Positions 46,194-55,335 of a stretch of 64,000 nucleotides of DNA are shown here, one piece after another (positions within the stretch are counted from its first letter, which is position 1; each line of letters opens with the position of its first letter). The notes under the pieces were generated by a model that was not told the origin of the DNA, searched no databases, and saw nothing but the letters and a program-made list of their open reading frames with translations. Source of the stretch: CBDAQA01 sp965247815 (lineage in GTDB: Bacteria; Planctomycetota; Phycisphaerae; Tepidisphaerales; Tepidisphaeraceae); contig CBDFHW010000015.1 of the NCBI GenBank assembly GCA_965247815.1, forward strand, positions 478,898 to 542,897, given 5' to 3'. A program made the position numbers and the translations under genes.

Positions 46194-46867
46194 GCGCACT
46201 TATCATGACCGTCGCCTGGGCTAAACAGGATGATCTGGCGTTGATCAGAATGCGAGAGGTAGCTCACATCCTCAGCATCGACTGCGCACAGATCGAAGTT
46301 GGAGTCGCGATTTGAAATGTGCCGCCCCGGGGGATTGCGGTGGGGTTCGATGTCGAAGTCGCGCAACCACGTCGAGCCGACTGCACTCGAACCGCGTTCA
46401 ACGCCGATGTTGGTGACGACGAATGATAGACCAGCAAGGCGATCGGTTTCGGCGCTCCGCTTAATGCAATACCTACGGGCAATCCCCTACCGGACCGCCC
46501 ATTTTGTATTTCCTATTTTTACATCTTTAAAAGATAGCAATCGCTAAACCTTACTGCGAACTTCGGCTGGTGTGCGTACGTACTTTATCAGATGGTCTCA
46601 CGTCCGTCGGCCTTAGACATTTTGAATGATTATGGGTCGTTTGGTTGTTTGATTTTCGGTCAGTTCGAATGTGAGAAGACGACTGCCGTTGGCGGTCCCG
46701 TGGCGGTTCATCTCTTTGTGCGAAAAACCGTTCGCGGTAGTCCCGCAAGTGACCTGTGTTTGAAACCGATATGACCCGTGGCGGGCGACACCATCGCCGG
46801 TGATCGCGCCGCCGACCGTCCTTTTTTTACGGACGTTTAGAACTCGTTCATTAACAGGTGCGCACCC
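46194..46867. other. 674-bp intergenic region before the sigma factor
   Basis: No recognisable gene on either strand. It becomes AT-rich around 46500-46560. A CGTCC-T7-ACGGACG element near 46818-46840 precedes the sigma factor start and may affect its transcription. Confidence 0.45.
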
Positions 46868-47704
46868 ATGGCTTCAGCTGCCGTCTTAACTGGTTTGCAG
46901 TTGTATCTCAGGCAGATCAATGACTCCCCGCTGCTGAACGCGCAGCAGGAGAAAGATCTCGCCCGCGCGATCATTCATCAGAACGATTTTGCGGCGCGCG
47001 AGCGCATGGTTCGTTCGAACCTGCGGCTCGTGGTCAACATCGCCAAGCATTACGTCAATCGCGGGCTGTCGCTGCCCGACCTGATCGAAGAAGGCAACAT
47101 CGGTTTGCTCAAGGCCGTCGAAGGGTTCGACCCCGAGAACGGCTCGCGGTTCAGCACCTACGCCAGCTGGTGGATCAAGCAGGCGATCAAACGGTCGCTG
47201 ATTAACAGCGTGCAACCGATCCACATCCCGGCCTACATGATCGAGATGATGAGCAAGCTGAAGACGGCCAACCGCGACTTGGAAGACAAGCTCGGCCGGC
47301 TGCCCTCGATCGAAGAGTTGTCGGCCTACCTGAAGATGAGCGTCAAGAAACTGAAGATCATCCGCAAAGCGGTCAAAGCGTATCACTCCCCCACGCAAAT
47401 GGGCGGCGGCAGCAGCGACGGGGACGGCGAGCTGACCATGGGCGACATGGTCGCCGACACGCACAACCCCGGCCCCGACGAGGTGGTCAACAACAGCGAC
47501 GAACTTCGTCATCTGGCCGAGTTGCTGGAAGGCATCGACCAACGGGCGGCGAAGATTCTCAAGCTCCGCTACGGCCTCGAAGGAGACGAACCGATGACGC
47601 TGAAAGAAATCGGCGCGAAGATCGGTCTGACCCGCGAGCGCGTCCGGCAGATCGAACACGAATCACTCGCCAAGTTGAGAGATTCGATGATGGTCGGGGC
47701 GTGA
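46868..47704 (+). CDS. RNA polymerase sigma-70 family factor (RpoD/SigA type)
   Basis: 278 residues. Region 1.2 (LQLYLRQINDSPLLNAQQEKDLARAI), region 2 (NLRLVVNIAKHYVNRGL, DLIEEGNIGLLKAVEGFDP, STYASWWIKQAI), region 3 and region 4 with the helix-turn-helix TLKEIGAKIGLTRERVRQIE are all present. It lacks region 1.1 and is short for a primary sigma factor, so it may be a group 2 factor or the compact primary factor seen in some planctomycetes. Confidence 0.94.
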   Translation: MASAAVLTGLQLYLRQINDSPLLNAQQEKDLARAIIHQNDFAARERMVRSNLRLVVNIAKHYVNRGLSLPDLIEEGNIGLLKAVEGFDPENGSRFSTYASWWIKQAIKRSLINSVQPIHIPAYMIEMMSKLKTANRDLEDKLGRLPSIEELSAYLKMSVKKLKIIRKAVKAYHSPTQMGGGSSDGDGELTMGDMVADTHNPGPDEVVNNSDELRHLAELLEGIDQRAAKILKLRYGLEGDEPMTLKEIGAKIGLTRERVRQIEHESLAKLRDSMMVGA

Positions 47705-47849
47705 ACTCCCGGATCGCAGACGTCGTTCAGTTCTTTCTCGCGCCGATTTCCTGCGAAGCCGCGGATGAACACTCGCCGGCCGAAAATGCGGACGTCTTAG
47801 CCTGCAATAAAAACGCCTGTCAAAGCAACGGCACCCGCAGCTCGACACG

Positions 47850-47880
47850 ATAAAACGGTGTCGACCATAAAACGGTGTCG
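47850..47880. repeat. Direct repeat of ATAAAACGGTGTCG
   Basis: 14-nt copies at 47850-47863 and 47867-47880, 17-nt period. The second copy forms the left half of the palindrome at 47869-47891. Confidence 0.85.
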
Positions 47881-47891
47881 GACACCGTTTT
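47869..47891. repeat. Palindrome AAAACGGTGTC-G-GACACCGTTTT
   Basis: 11-bp perfect arms around one base. The downstream T-run could let it act as a terminator for the sigma factor gene on the plus strand. Confidence 0.85.
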
Positions 47892-47931
47892 TATAAAATC
47901 AATATTTACAGATAGATGTTACTCAAAGGCT

Positions 47932-47958
47932 AGAGAACGGTGTCTGACACCGTTCTCT
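47932..47958. repeat. Palindrome with arms AGAGAACGGTGTC / GACACCGTTCTCT
   Basis: 13-bp perfect arms around a single T. It shares the ACGGTGTC core with the palindrome 40 bp upstream but has different outer bases that still pair, so base pairing seems to be conserved. Confidence 0.88.
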
Positions 47959-48167
47959 AATGTCGTTAACAGCCGAGGCCGGGAGGCCGCGGAGCGAATC
48001 GGTCGTTGCGCGGTCGATCAATCGATCCCCGCCCTCCCGGGACGGGGCTACGAAGTTCTAGGGTTGATCTCAAGCGTGTGAGAATCAATCTGCATTCGTA
48101 CAGGAAGCCGCGGGTGAACACCCGCCGGCAGGATGCGCGAGCGTCGTAATCTGCAACTAGAAAAGCA

Positions 48168-49019
48168 TCACAGCGACGGCAGCCGCGGGAACTGCGACGG
48201 CACTGGCAGTTCGAACCGCATACGCTCGCCTGTGCGCGGGTGATCCAGGGCAAGGATGACCGCGGCCAGCAGAAGTCTCGGGCCGGTGTCGGGTTTTCCG
48301 TACATGCGGTCCCCGACGATGGGCACGCCGCGTTCGCTCAGGTGCGCGCGAATTTGATGTTTCCGCCCGGTTTGTAACGTGACCCGCACGGCCGCCATTC
48401 CGTTGCCCCGCCCGATCGTTTCGTAATCGGTGACTGCCTTCTGCCCCCCGCCCGGTCGCTTGGTGCTGCGAACATATCCGTCGGGGAGTTCGACCAGCGC
48501 TGATTTGATCCGGTCGACCAGCGGGGTCGGAACGCCGTGCGTGATGGCCAGGTAAACCCGCTGCACGGTGTGTTTGAAAAACTGTTCCTTCAATGACGTG
48601 TAAGCGGGTTCATTTTTGGAAAACACGAGTACGCCGGACGCGTCCCGGTCTAACCGGTGAATCAGACCCAATTCGGCCTGCGGGTGATTCTCTTCGACAT
48701 AGTTTCTGAGGATCGCCAGCGCGGTCGGCCGCTTCTCGCGGGGCACGGTGCTGGTGAGCAGCCCCACCGGTTTTTCCACGACCAGCAGGTCATCGTCTTC
48801 GAACACGATTTTTAGCGGGTGTACCGACGCCGGCTCGGGGGGTGGAAGCCGGACCCGGTCCTTGACCTCGACCTTGTCGGTTTCCGACACCGCAACGGTC
48901 AGTTTTCGCGCGGCCAAACCGTTCAGGCGAACGCGCCCGTCCTGCACCATCTTCCGCAGCGTGTTTTGCTTGGCGTCGGGATACTCCTTGCGCAACCAAT
49001 CGTGAAGTGTGCCGGTCAT
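48168..49019 (-). CDS. RluA-family rRNA pseudouridine synthase
   Basis: 283 residues from the ATG at 49019; in-frame ATGs at 49031 and 49094 exist. An S4-like RNA-binding start (LHDWLRKEYPDAKQNTLRKMVQDGRVRLNG) precedes the catalytic motif HRLDRDASG with D124. GRKHQIRAHL and VGDRMYG are further family motifs. It should isomerise uridines in 23S rRNA; the exact site (RluC/RluD-like) cannot be told. Confidence 0.94.
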   Translation of the reverse strand: MTGTLHDWLRKEYPDAKQNTLRKMVQDGRVRLNGLAARKLTVAVSETDKVEVKDRVRLPPPEPASVHPLKIVFEDDDLLVVEKPVGLLTSTVPREKRPTALAILRNYVEENHPQAELGLIHRLDRDASGVLVFSKNEPAYTSLKEQFFKHTVQRVYLAITHGVPTPLVDRIKSALVELPDGYVRSTKRPGGGQKAVTDYETIGRGNGMAAVRVTLQTGRKHQIRAHLSERGVPIVGDRMYGKPDTGPRLLLAAVILALDHPRTGERMRFELPVPSQFPRLPSL

Positions 49020-49358
49020 ACGACCCAACATAGCAGATGAGAACCGCTGAAACGAACAGACCCCGGTCGTCACCCACTGATCGACCGGGGCCATCCATGC
49101 TCATTCTTACGGCGTCAGGAGTATGGCAATCTTTTTTTGCAGTTCAAGCCGCAAATTACCTATCAACGCTAAGAATCTGTGCAACCGTGGCCCAAATCCT
49201 CGGCATCGAACCAGCAAGTCGCTGATTTTGTGAAGATAGGACGTTTGATGAGCCGTGGAAGATTATAGCTCAGGAATCTGCCGCACTGCATTCTTAGGCA
49301 ATAGACGTCACATCTTGCCTAATTTAAAAGCTAAGCCGATCGGCAATTGCGGTTCATT

Positions 49359-50540
49359 TCATGCCGACGCGATGCCGACCGCTTTCGCCACGGCCGCTTT
49401 CCAGCCGAGCGACGGATCATAAAATTGGCTGCGGACGGTTGCGCAGCCCGCGCGTTTCGATTCGTACAATGCCGAATCGTTTTTAAGCCTGACGATCGCG
49501 TCGCCGTACGCCCGGGCGTCGTCGGGCGGGACCTCGATCACCGCCGCTGCGACGTATTCCAGTGCCGGGCAGACCGACGACGTTATCACCGGCCGCCCCG
49601 CGAGCACGCCCTCGGCCACCACCTTGTTGAACCCTTCGACGAAGTCGCTGGTGGTCGGCACGATCACGACGTGGCATTTCTCGTACTGCTCGCGCATGAA
49701 CGTTTTAGTGCTGTGACCGTGCAGCCGGAACACGCCGCTTACCCCCGTTTCGGAGGCGGCGTGTCTGAGCGGTTCGAGCTGGCTTCCGTCGCCGCACAGG
49801 TCGAACTCGATCGGTTCCCCGGCGGCGGCGAACCGTTTGGCGATCTCCAGCAGATCGAACACGCCTTTGTTCTTCTCGATCCGCCCGGCGAAGAACACGC
49901 GAAACGGAGGTGCCGCGGGCGGGGGTCCGAATCCTTCGCCGAACGACTCGGGCCGGTACGTCGGAAGAAACGGGATGATCGGCACGTCAGCCGTCATCGA
50001 CCGCACTTGCTTGGTGATGTCGTTCGACAGGCTCAACACGGCCGTCACCCGGCGTCGGAAAAACCGCGCGTTCAGTGCCCGGACCCACCGCGTCACCCGC
50101 CCGCCGGTCTGTCGGTGTGTCGGCCAAAGCACGCAATGCAACGTCGGCACGACCTTAATTCCGAACCACGGCATCAGCCCCAGCGCGAACCAATGCGCGC
50201 CGTCCGCCACGATCGCCAGGTCGACCCGGTACCAGACCGCCGACATCACCAGCCGAATGCCGTACCAGACCTGCCCCAGGTGATATAGCGATCCCGGGCC
50301 CCGCTGAAAGCGGATCGGCCGGTGCTCGATCACCAGGTTGTCCTCGGCCAATCGTTCGACCCGCGCGTTGGACGAAATCACGTAGCCTTGCAGATGGCTG
50401 TCCCGGCAGAAGTCGTAGAACTGGCTCGAATACGTGATCGCCACTTGCGACGGGTCGTCGCGACCGGCCTTCCAATGGCGGTACGTACCGATCACGTCAC
50501 CGGGGCCGGCGGCGTATAAAATGCGGGGAGGACGCGGCAT
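49359..50540 (-). CDS. Glycosyltransferase family 4 protein
   Basis: 393 residues from the ATG at 50540 (MPRPPRILYAAGPGDV); a GTG at 50603 is also open. A GT-B fold is indicated: the N-terminal half resembles GT4 donors, and the C-terminal half has VFFAGRIEKNKGVFDLLEIAKRF, LCGDGSQL and the sugar-nucleotide Glu motif EGFNKVVAEGVLAGRPVI. The acceptor is unknown. It probably acts in cell-surface glycan synthesis. It lies 72 bp from the unknown gene on the same strand. Confidence 0.9.
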   Translation of the reverse strand: MPRPPRILYAAGPGDVIGTYRHWKAGRDDPSQVAITYSSQFYDFCRDSHLQGYVISSNARVERLAEDNLVIEHRPIRFQRGPGSLYHLGQVWYGIRLVMSAVWYRVDLAIVADGAHWFALGLMPWFGIKVVPTLHCVLWPTHRQTGGRVTRWVRALNARFFRRRVTAVLSLSNDITKQVRSMTADVPIIPFLPTYRPESFGEGFGPPPAAPPFRVFFAGRIEKNKGVFDLLEIAKRFAAAGEPIEFDLCGDGSQLEPLRHAASETGVSGVFRLHGHSTKTFMREQYEKCHVVIVPTTSDFVEGFNKVVAEGVLAGRPVITSSVCPALEYVAAAVIEVPPDDARAYGDAIVRLKNDSALYESKRAGCATVRSQFYDPSLGWKAAVAKAVGIASA

Positions 50541-50612
50541 GAATTCTTCGGTATCCCGACCGTAATGCGTCACGACATCGTGATCGCTTTTTCGACCAAA
50601 CACGCCGCGGGT

Positions 50613-51305
50613 CTATTTGCGGCCCGCCGACGCCAGGTTTCCGTTCGCCCCTTCGTTCCCGCCCAGCCGTTGCGTGATTCTGCGGCGCGTTTCATCGGCA
50701 TCGAACTTCGAAGTCCAGATTAAAAGCGAAAGCCAGTCCGCCGCACTCGAAACCATGAACGACAGTTGCGGCAGAAGATCGCGCCACCGCTCGTCGTCCA
50801 GGTCGGCGGTGTCCAGCATCGGGTCGACCAGTTCGTCGGGCAGACCGAAGATTCTCGCCCGCACGGGTTGGGGACAGGTCGCGCACAGTTCTGCCAGGCG
50901 ATGCGATCGCGGGAACAGCCGGATGCTGACCACAGGCGGGTCCTCGCTGCCCGCGAGGTGGTCCGCGGCTGAATATGAAAAGCGATCGCACCGCTGCAGG
51001 TCGGCCGCGAACGCGAACGCCGGCGCGACCCCGTCGTTGGCGAACGGTCCGTCGAACCGCACGACCGTGCGGTCGTCGGGTCCGGACAGCGCGTCGATCA
51101 CCGCCGGCAGCATCTGCCGGATCTGCTCCCGCCGGGCCGCGTTGGTCACGGGTTGGTGCTGCTCGTCGTGTTCGAGAATCAGCACCTGATACGCAAAAGT
51201 ATCCGCCGACCACGCCCGTTCGATGGGTCCGCAGGCGTTGCCCGTTTCCCAGCCGCACGCCTGCTCGGCCGACGCGGGATCAAGCTGGTTGATGCGAACG
51301 ATCAT
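50613..51305 (-). CDS. Hypothetical protein
   Basis: 230 residues, soluble, no signal peptide or membrane segment, no family I recognise. It is acidic, with a Trp-rich C-terminal third (AADWLSLLIWTSKF). Codon use is normal for the genome. It follows the next unknown gene by 6 bp, so the two are probably cotranscribed. Confidence 0.7.
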   Translation of the reverse strand: MIVRINQLDPASAEQACGWETGNACGPIERAWSADTFAYQVLILEHDEQHQPVTNAARREQIRQMLPAVIDALSGPDDRTVVRFDGPFANDGVAPAFAFAADLQRCDRFSYSAADHLAGSEDPPVVSIRLFPRSHRLAELCATCPQPVRARIFGLPDELVDPMLDTADLDDERWRDLLPQLSFMVSSAADWLSLLIWTSKFDADETRRRITQRLGGNEGANGNLASAGRK

Positions 51306-51311
51306 GGTTGA

Positions 51312-51740
51312 TTATCGCGCCGCCATCGCGGTCGCGAGCTGGAACATCGTGCCCGGGAGCACCGTCGCGTTGACCAGCGTCCCGACCGCGAGCGCCCCGG
51401 TGTTCAGGTCGAACGAAGATTCCGCCGACGGCAACATAATCCGCACCGGAACGCCGGCCTGCACGACCATCGTCGTCTGGTCGAGATATTTGATCCGCCC
51501 CTGCACGATCCGCGGGGGTCCGAAGATCGGCGCGACGAAATTACCCCCGCTGGGGACCGTCCAAAGCTTTCGGCCGGTCGCCTGAATGAACGCCTCGAGC
51601 ACCGTGTCGATGGGACCGTCGTACCGGCCCGCGGTCACCAGTTTCAATTCGTAATTCGTATTCGACGGCAGGAAAATGACCGCGGCGTCTTCGACGCGGA
51701 TCACCTTACCACGGGCGGGAAAATCAGTGCTGCTGGGCAT
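51312..51740 (-). CDS. Hypothetical protein
   Basis: 142 residues from the ATG at 51740; the frame is open far upstream into the glycosidase gene, but that part lies on coding sequence of another frame. The translation is beta-rich (VIRVEDAAVIFLPSNTNYELKLV, IVQGRIKYLDQTTMVVQAGVPVRIMLP) with no known motif. It is probably translated together with the downstream 230-residue unknown. Confidence 0.65.
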   Translation of the reverse strand: MPSSTDFPARGKVIRVEDAAVIFLPSNTNYELKLVTAGRYDGPIDTVLEAFIQATGRKLWTVPSGGNFVAPIFGPPRIVQGRIKYLDQTTMVVQAGVPVRIMLPSAESSFDLNTGALAVGTLVNATVLPGTMFQLATAMAAR

Positions 51741-51820
51741 GCGAACACTGTAACCAAGCCGCGGGCAAATCCAAAGTGACCCGGCCGCGGCATCGTGTCG
51801 GGTTCGCAAAAACCCGGCGT

Positions 51821-53341
51821 TCACTCCGCCGGGAGATTGCCGGTCAGCTTTTGAATCTTGTCGGCCGACGCGATTTCTTTTCCGTCGGCCAGGACGCGGA
51901 ACCCTTTGCCCCGGTGATAGCGGTCCCCGGTCCGGTCGAAAAGAATCGTCAGGTCGTGTCCGTGATACGGAATGCCGTCCGTGCAGAAATAGTCCCACGC
52001 TTCGGCGGGCACCAGCGGATTCACTTCCACCACGTCGTCCGCCCGCGGGCGGAGCCCGGCCAGCCCGGTAACGACCAGATCGCAGTACGTCGAGTGGTTG
52101 TAAAACACGCTGCGGGGCAGGTCGACGATCCACTTGCCGGTGATCGCGTCCAGGTCTTCGGCCACCCACGGGTGCCCGTCCTTATACTGCGATTTCGCAT
52201 AGCCGGTCAGGATCGTTAAATAGTCCGATACGGAAACGACGTTCTGCTGGTAATCGTTCAGCAGATTCGCGGCGGCCGTCAGCGTCTGCGACGTCGCGAA
52301 CGGCCAGGACGGGCCGTTCCATAAACAGTCGTGCGGATTGGAAACCATAAACCGCGGGTCGCGACGCTCGGCCGTCGTCGGACCGAACGGGGCGAACAAC
52401 CCTTGCGGGTCCATCAGCTGCCCCCAGGCCGAAGTGTATTTCGCGTCCGGCAGGTCGAAATACCACGGCACGAAACCGATCTGCTCCCGCACGTCGGCGA
52501 GCCTGGTCCCGTCGGGCGAGGCCTTGAAAAAGCGGGCTTTCGCGTCCCACAGTTTTGCCTGGACGGCAGCTTTCAATGTCTCAGCCTTGTCGCGAAACGT
52601 ACGCGCGGTGTCGGCATCACCGGCGAGGTCGGCAATCTTCGCAATCGCCAACGCGTCGCCGTACATATAACTGTTAATGGTCGGCCGGTACCCGTTGCCG
52701 CCGATTGAAATTTCCATCCCGTCGCGATTGTCGGCCTGATCAAATAACCCGACTTCCGGCGTGTAATGCGTCTTCTCCCAGCCGTGGTAGTTCTTGATCA
52801 GATCCGGCAACAGGTCGAGAATCAAAGCCCTGTCGTGATTGGCCAGGAACCGGGCGTACATCGAATCAGCAGCCCAGAAGCTGTAATCCCGCGGCGACCC
52901 GCCGCCGCGGAACCAGAACTTCGAATATTGATCGAGGTACTGCGGGTCGTGAATCCAGCGGCCTTCATAAATGTGATGCCCCGCCGCGCAGCAGATGGTG
53001 TTGTATTTTTTCGCCCACGAAACGTCCGGCAGAAATTCGCTGATGACGTAACCGGCCGGCGTCTGCTGAATGTGCTTCCGGTAAGACCACCACCGGAAGT
53101 AATAAATCTCTTCGATTTCTTTCTGCGGGCATTCGAACAGCGGGACGTTCTTGACCATCCACGGCCACGCGTCGGAGTTGCCGATCAGCGTGGTAATTTT
53201 GCCGTCATCGGTATTCGCGAAGCGGTCGGCCGATGACGCGAAATGATCCGGGTCCAGTACGTTAAAACGCGTGCCCGCCATGACCGAAGTTGGGACAGAA
53301 CCGAGAAGGAAAACGATCGCCAAAAACCGAATGATCCGCAT
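51821..53341 (-). CDS. Secreted (alpha/alpha)6 glycosidase, MGH1/GH63-like
   Basis: 506 residues with a signal peptide (about 1-22). The sequence WPWMVKNVPLFECPQKEIEEIYYFRWWSYRKH, the repeated aromatic helices and LWNGPSWPFATSQTLTAAANLL match the MGH1-like/GH63 C-terminal (alpha/alpha)6 barrel group. GIPYHGHDLTILFDR closes the domain with a small beta sandwich. These enzymes act on alpha-glucosides, mannosylglycerate or related sugars; the substrate is not predictable. It is followed downstream by the two unknown genes. Confidence 0.78.
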   Translation of the reverse strand: MRIIRFLAIVFLLGSVPTSVMAGTRFNVLDPDHFASSADRFANTDDGKITTLIGNSDAWPWMVKNVPLFECPQKEIEEIYYFRWWSYRKHIQQTPAGYVISEFLPDVSWAKKYNTICCAAGHHIYEGRWIHDPQYLDQYSKFWFRGGGSPRDYSFWAADSMYARFLANHDRALILDLLPDLIKNYHGWEKTHYTPEVGLFDQADNRDGMEISIGGNGYRPTINSYMYGDALAIAKIADLAGDADTARTFRDKAETLKAAVQAKLWDAKARFFKASPDGTRLADVREQIGFVPWYFDLPDAKYTSAWGQLMDPQGLFAPFGPTTAERRDPRFMVSNPHDCLWNGPSWPFATSQTLTAAANLLNDYQQNVVSVSDYLTILTGYAKSQYKDGHPWVAEDLDAITGKWIVDLPRSVFYNHSTYCDLVVTGLAGLRPRADDVVEVNPLVPAEAWDYFCTDGIPYHGHDLTILFDRTGDRYHRGKGFRVLADGKEIASADKIQKLTGNLPAE

Positions 53342-53516
53342 GGGTACATTTTCGATTTCGCGACGAACAGATCAAGTCGACGACGACGGGTTGAATCAAC
53401 GCCCCGCAAGCGGCACGAATAAACGTAAATTGAACGCCGTCGTCGCACCGTCACGACAGATTCGCGAACCACGCACGTCACGACGCGTTGTTCAACACGC
53501 GGCATCGACCACCCGT

Positions 53517-53556
53517 TTAGCCGGCTCGCTTGCGGGCCGATGTCGCGACCGGCTAA
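53517..53556. repeat. Inverted repeat TTAGCCGG / CCGGCTAA
   Basis: 8-bp perfect arms (53517-53524, 53549-53556) with a 24-nt loop, just downstream of the epimerase gene (minus strand) and upstream of the glycosidase. It may end the ABC-importer operon, though no T-run is seen. Confidence 0.4.
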
Positions 53557-53571
53557 GCCCGTATCGATCGG

Positions 53572-54570
53572 TCACGGCAAGTCCGCGAATGCCTGCTTGT
53601 ACCATTGCATCGTCAATTCCAACCCCACGCGGAAATTCACGATCGGCTCGTACCCGAGCAACGCTTTCGCTCGAGTCAGATCGGCCACCGAGTGCTTCAC
53701 GTCGCCGGTGCGCTCGTCCATGTAGATCGGCTTCAATTCCGGCTTGTGCAGCAGTTCCGCCATCAGCGCCGCCAACTGCGTGACCGTAATGCGCTCCCCG
53801 CACGCGACGTTGATCACCGCCCCGGCAATCGGTTTCTCGTGTGCCGCGGCGAGCAGGTTCGCGTGAATGGCGTTGTCGACGAACGTAAAATCTCGCGACT
53901 GTTCGCCGTTCCCATAAATGACCGGGTGGTGCCCGGGCAACAGCGATTTTGCGAACGCGGCGATAACTGCTGCATACGCGTTCTCCGCGCTCTGCCGGGG
54001 ACCAAAAATGTTGAAATAACGCAGGCTGACCGTGTCCAGACCGTAGCTGGCCGACCATGCCGCGAGATACCCCTCACCGGCGACTTTGGTCGCCGCGTAC
54101 GGACTCCGCGGTAGCGCCGGCATTGTTTCGACTTTCGGCAGCGTCGGGCTGTCGCCGTACGCGCTGCTGCTGGCGGCGAACATCACCCGCTTCACACCCG
54201 CCTCCCGCGCCGCTTCCAGCACATTGACCGTGCCCGTGCAGTTGGCGTCGTAAAACGCCCGCGGTGATTTCACACTCGCCGGCACCGAGCCCAGCGCCGC
54301 CTGGTGAAATACAAACTCCCGGCCCACCGTGCACCGTTCGAGCAATGACGTATCCAGGATCGAACCGTGATGAAACTCGACTTCGGTCGGAAGCGCTGCC
54401 GGGTCACCCAAGCCGACCAGGTCGTCCAGCACGGTGACCTGCGCGCCCAATTCGTTCAACACGTAAGCAAGATGCGACCCGATGAACCCGGCCCCGCCGG
54501 TCACGAGAACCCGGCGATTTTCGAACGTGTCCCCGTGCAGTTTACGCCAGTCGGTGAGCGGCTGATTCAT
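53572..54570 (-). CDS. NAD-dependent epimerase/dehydratase (GalE/WbpP-like)
   Basis: 332 residues. The NAD-binding motif VTGGAGFIGSHLA, the active-site Tyr-Lys in SPYAATK, and RYFNIFGPRQ and YGNGEQSRDFTFVDN fit extended SDRs that epimerise UDP-hexoses (UDP-GlcNAc/UDP-Glc 4-epimerase group). It starts 9 bp after the alpha/beta hydrolase stop codon, so it is probably the last gene of the ABC-importer operon, though its role is likely in surface glycans. Confidence 0.93.
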   Translation of the reverse strand: MNQPLTDWRKLHGDTFENRRVLVTGGAGFIGSHLAYVLNELGAQVTVLDDLVGLGDPAALPTEVEFHHGSILDTSLLERCTVGREFVFHQAALGSVPASVKSPRAFYDANCTGTVNVLEAAREAGVKRVMFAASSSAYGDSPTLPKVETMPALPRSPYAATKVAGEGYLAAWSASYGLDTVSLRYFNIFGPRQSAENAYAAVIAAFAKSLLPGHHPVIYGNGEQSRDFTFVDNAIHANLLAAAHEKPIAGAVINVACGERITVTQLAALMAELLHKPELKPIYMDERTGDVKHSVADLTRAKALLGYEPIVNFRVGLELTMQWYKQAFADLP

Positions 54571-54579
54571 CGCCGGAGT

Positions 54580-55329
54580 TTATGGCAGCGACTCCAGCAG
54601 TTCCACCAATTCACGCGGGTGATCCCACTGCGCGTTGTGCCCGCTGGTCAGTATTCGCGTCGGCCAGTGCCGGCATTTCGCCCGCTGGTACGACGTGTAA
54701 AAGTTCGCGTCCCAGTTTTGTTTGCCCGGCAAAACATAAAGCACGTACGTGCTCGGAATCGTCCGGGCGGCGGTCTGGTTCTTCAGCACGATCGGCTGCG
54801 TGAACGTCTTTTCCGGTTGCGGCCAATCGTGCGGCAACGGCAGCTTCGCGTCGAACCAGGACGGCGTCAGTACCCCCGACCCATCGAACAGGATCGGCGT
54901 CCGCCGCGGGTCGTGTGCGACAATCGACTGAACGCTTTCGCCGTTCTCCGGCAGAAACGCGTCGAGATAAATCACCCGCTTGATCCGCTTTGGTATGCGG
55001 TCGGCAACGCCGGTCACGACCATCCCGCCGTAGCTGTGCCCGACCAGCACCACGTCGTGCAGGTCTTCGTAAAGGATCGTGTTGACCACGTCCTGAATGT
55101 GCATCTGCAGGTCGACCTTCGGCCCGGCCAGGTGCACGCGCTCGCCCTGCCCGGTCAGCGTCGGGCGGAAGACGGTGTTCCCGTCGGCGATCAACATCGA
55201 GCCCACTTGCCGAAATCCCCACCCGCCGCCGAAAGCGCCGTGCACCAACACGTAGGTCGCCTTGCCTTGATGCAGCGGGGCGCACGCGTTCAGCAGGGAA
55301 AGACAGATGAAGATCGCGAGGTGTCGCAT
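54580..55329 (-). CDS. Alpha/beta hydrolase, probable lipoprotein
   Basis: 249 residues. The signal peptide ends LLNA-C (lipobox). The core is TYVLVHGAFGGGWGFRQVG with an oxyanion loop, nucleophile Ser in VGHSYGGMV, and a likely His near the C-terminus (SGHNAQWDHP). It resembles the EstC/salicylate-esterase-like subgroup. It lies 6 bp after the ABC ATPase gene, so a role in releasing a metal from an imported chelate is possible but only inferred. Confidence 0.85.
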   Translation of the reverse strand: MRHLAIFICLSLLNACAPLHQGKATYVLVHGAFGGGWGFRQVGSMLIADGNTVFRPTLTGQGERVHLAGPKVDLQMHIQDVVNTILYEDLHDVVLVGHSYGGMVVTGVADRIPKRIKRVIYLDAFLPENGESVQSIVAHDPRRTPILFDGSGVLTPSWFDAKLPLPHDWPQPEKTFTQPIVLKNQTAARTIPSTYVLYVLPGKQNWDANFYTSYQRAKCRHWPTRILTSGHNAQWDHPRELVELLESLP

Positions 55330-55335
55330 GGTGAT

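Larger units (their letters stand above)
47705..48167. other. 463-bp intergenic region with a palindrome cluster
   Basis: No gene. It carries the GGTGTC/GACACC elements described separately at 47850-47958. Confidence 0.6.

Noticed and set aside
47843..47958. CRISPR array
   Set aside because: Only two or three palindromic units with unequal spacing and different outer arms, and no cas genes nearby.
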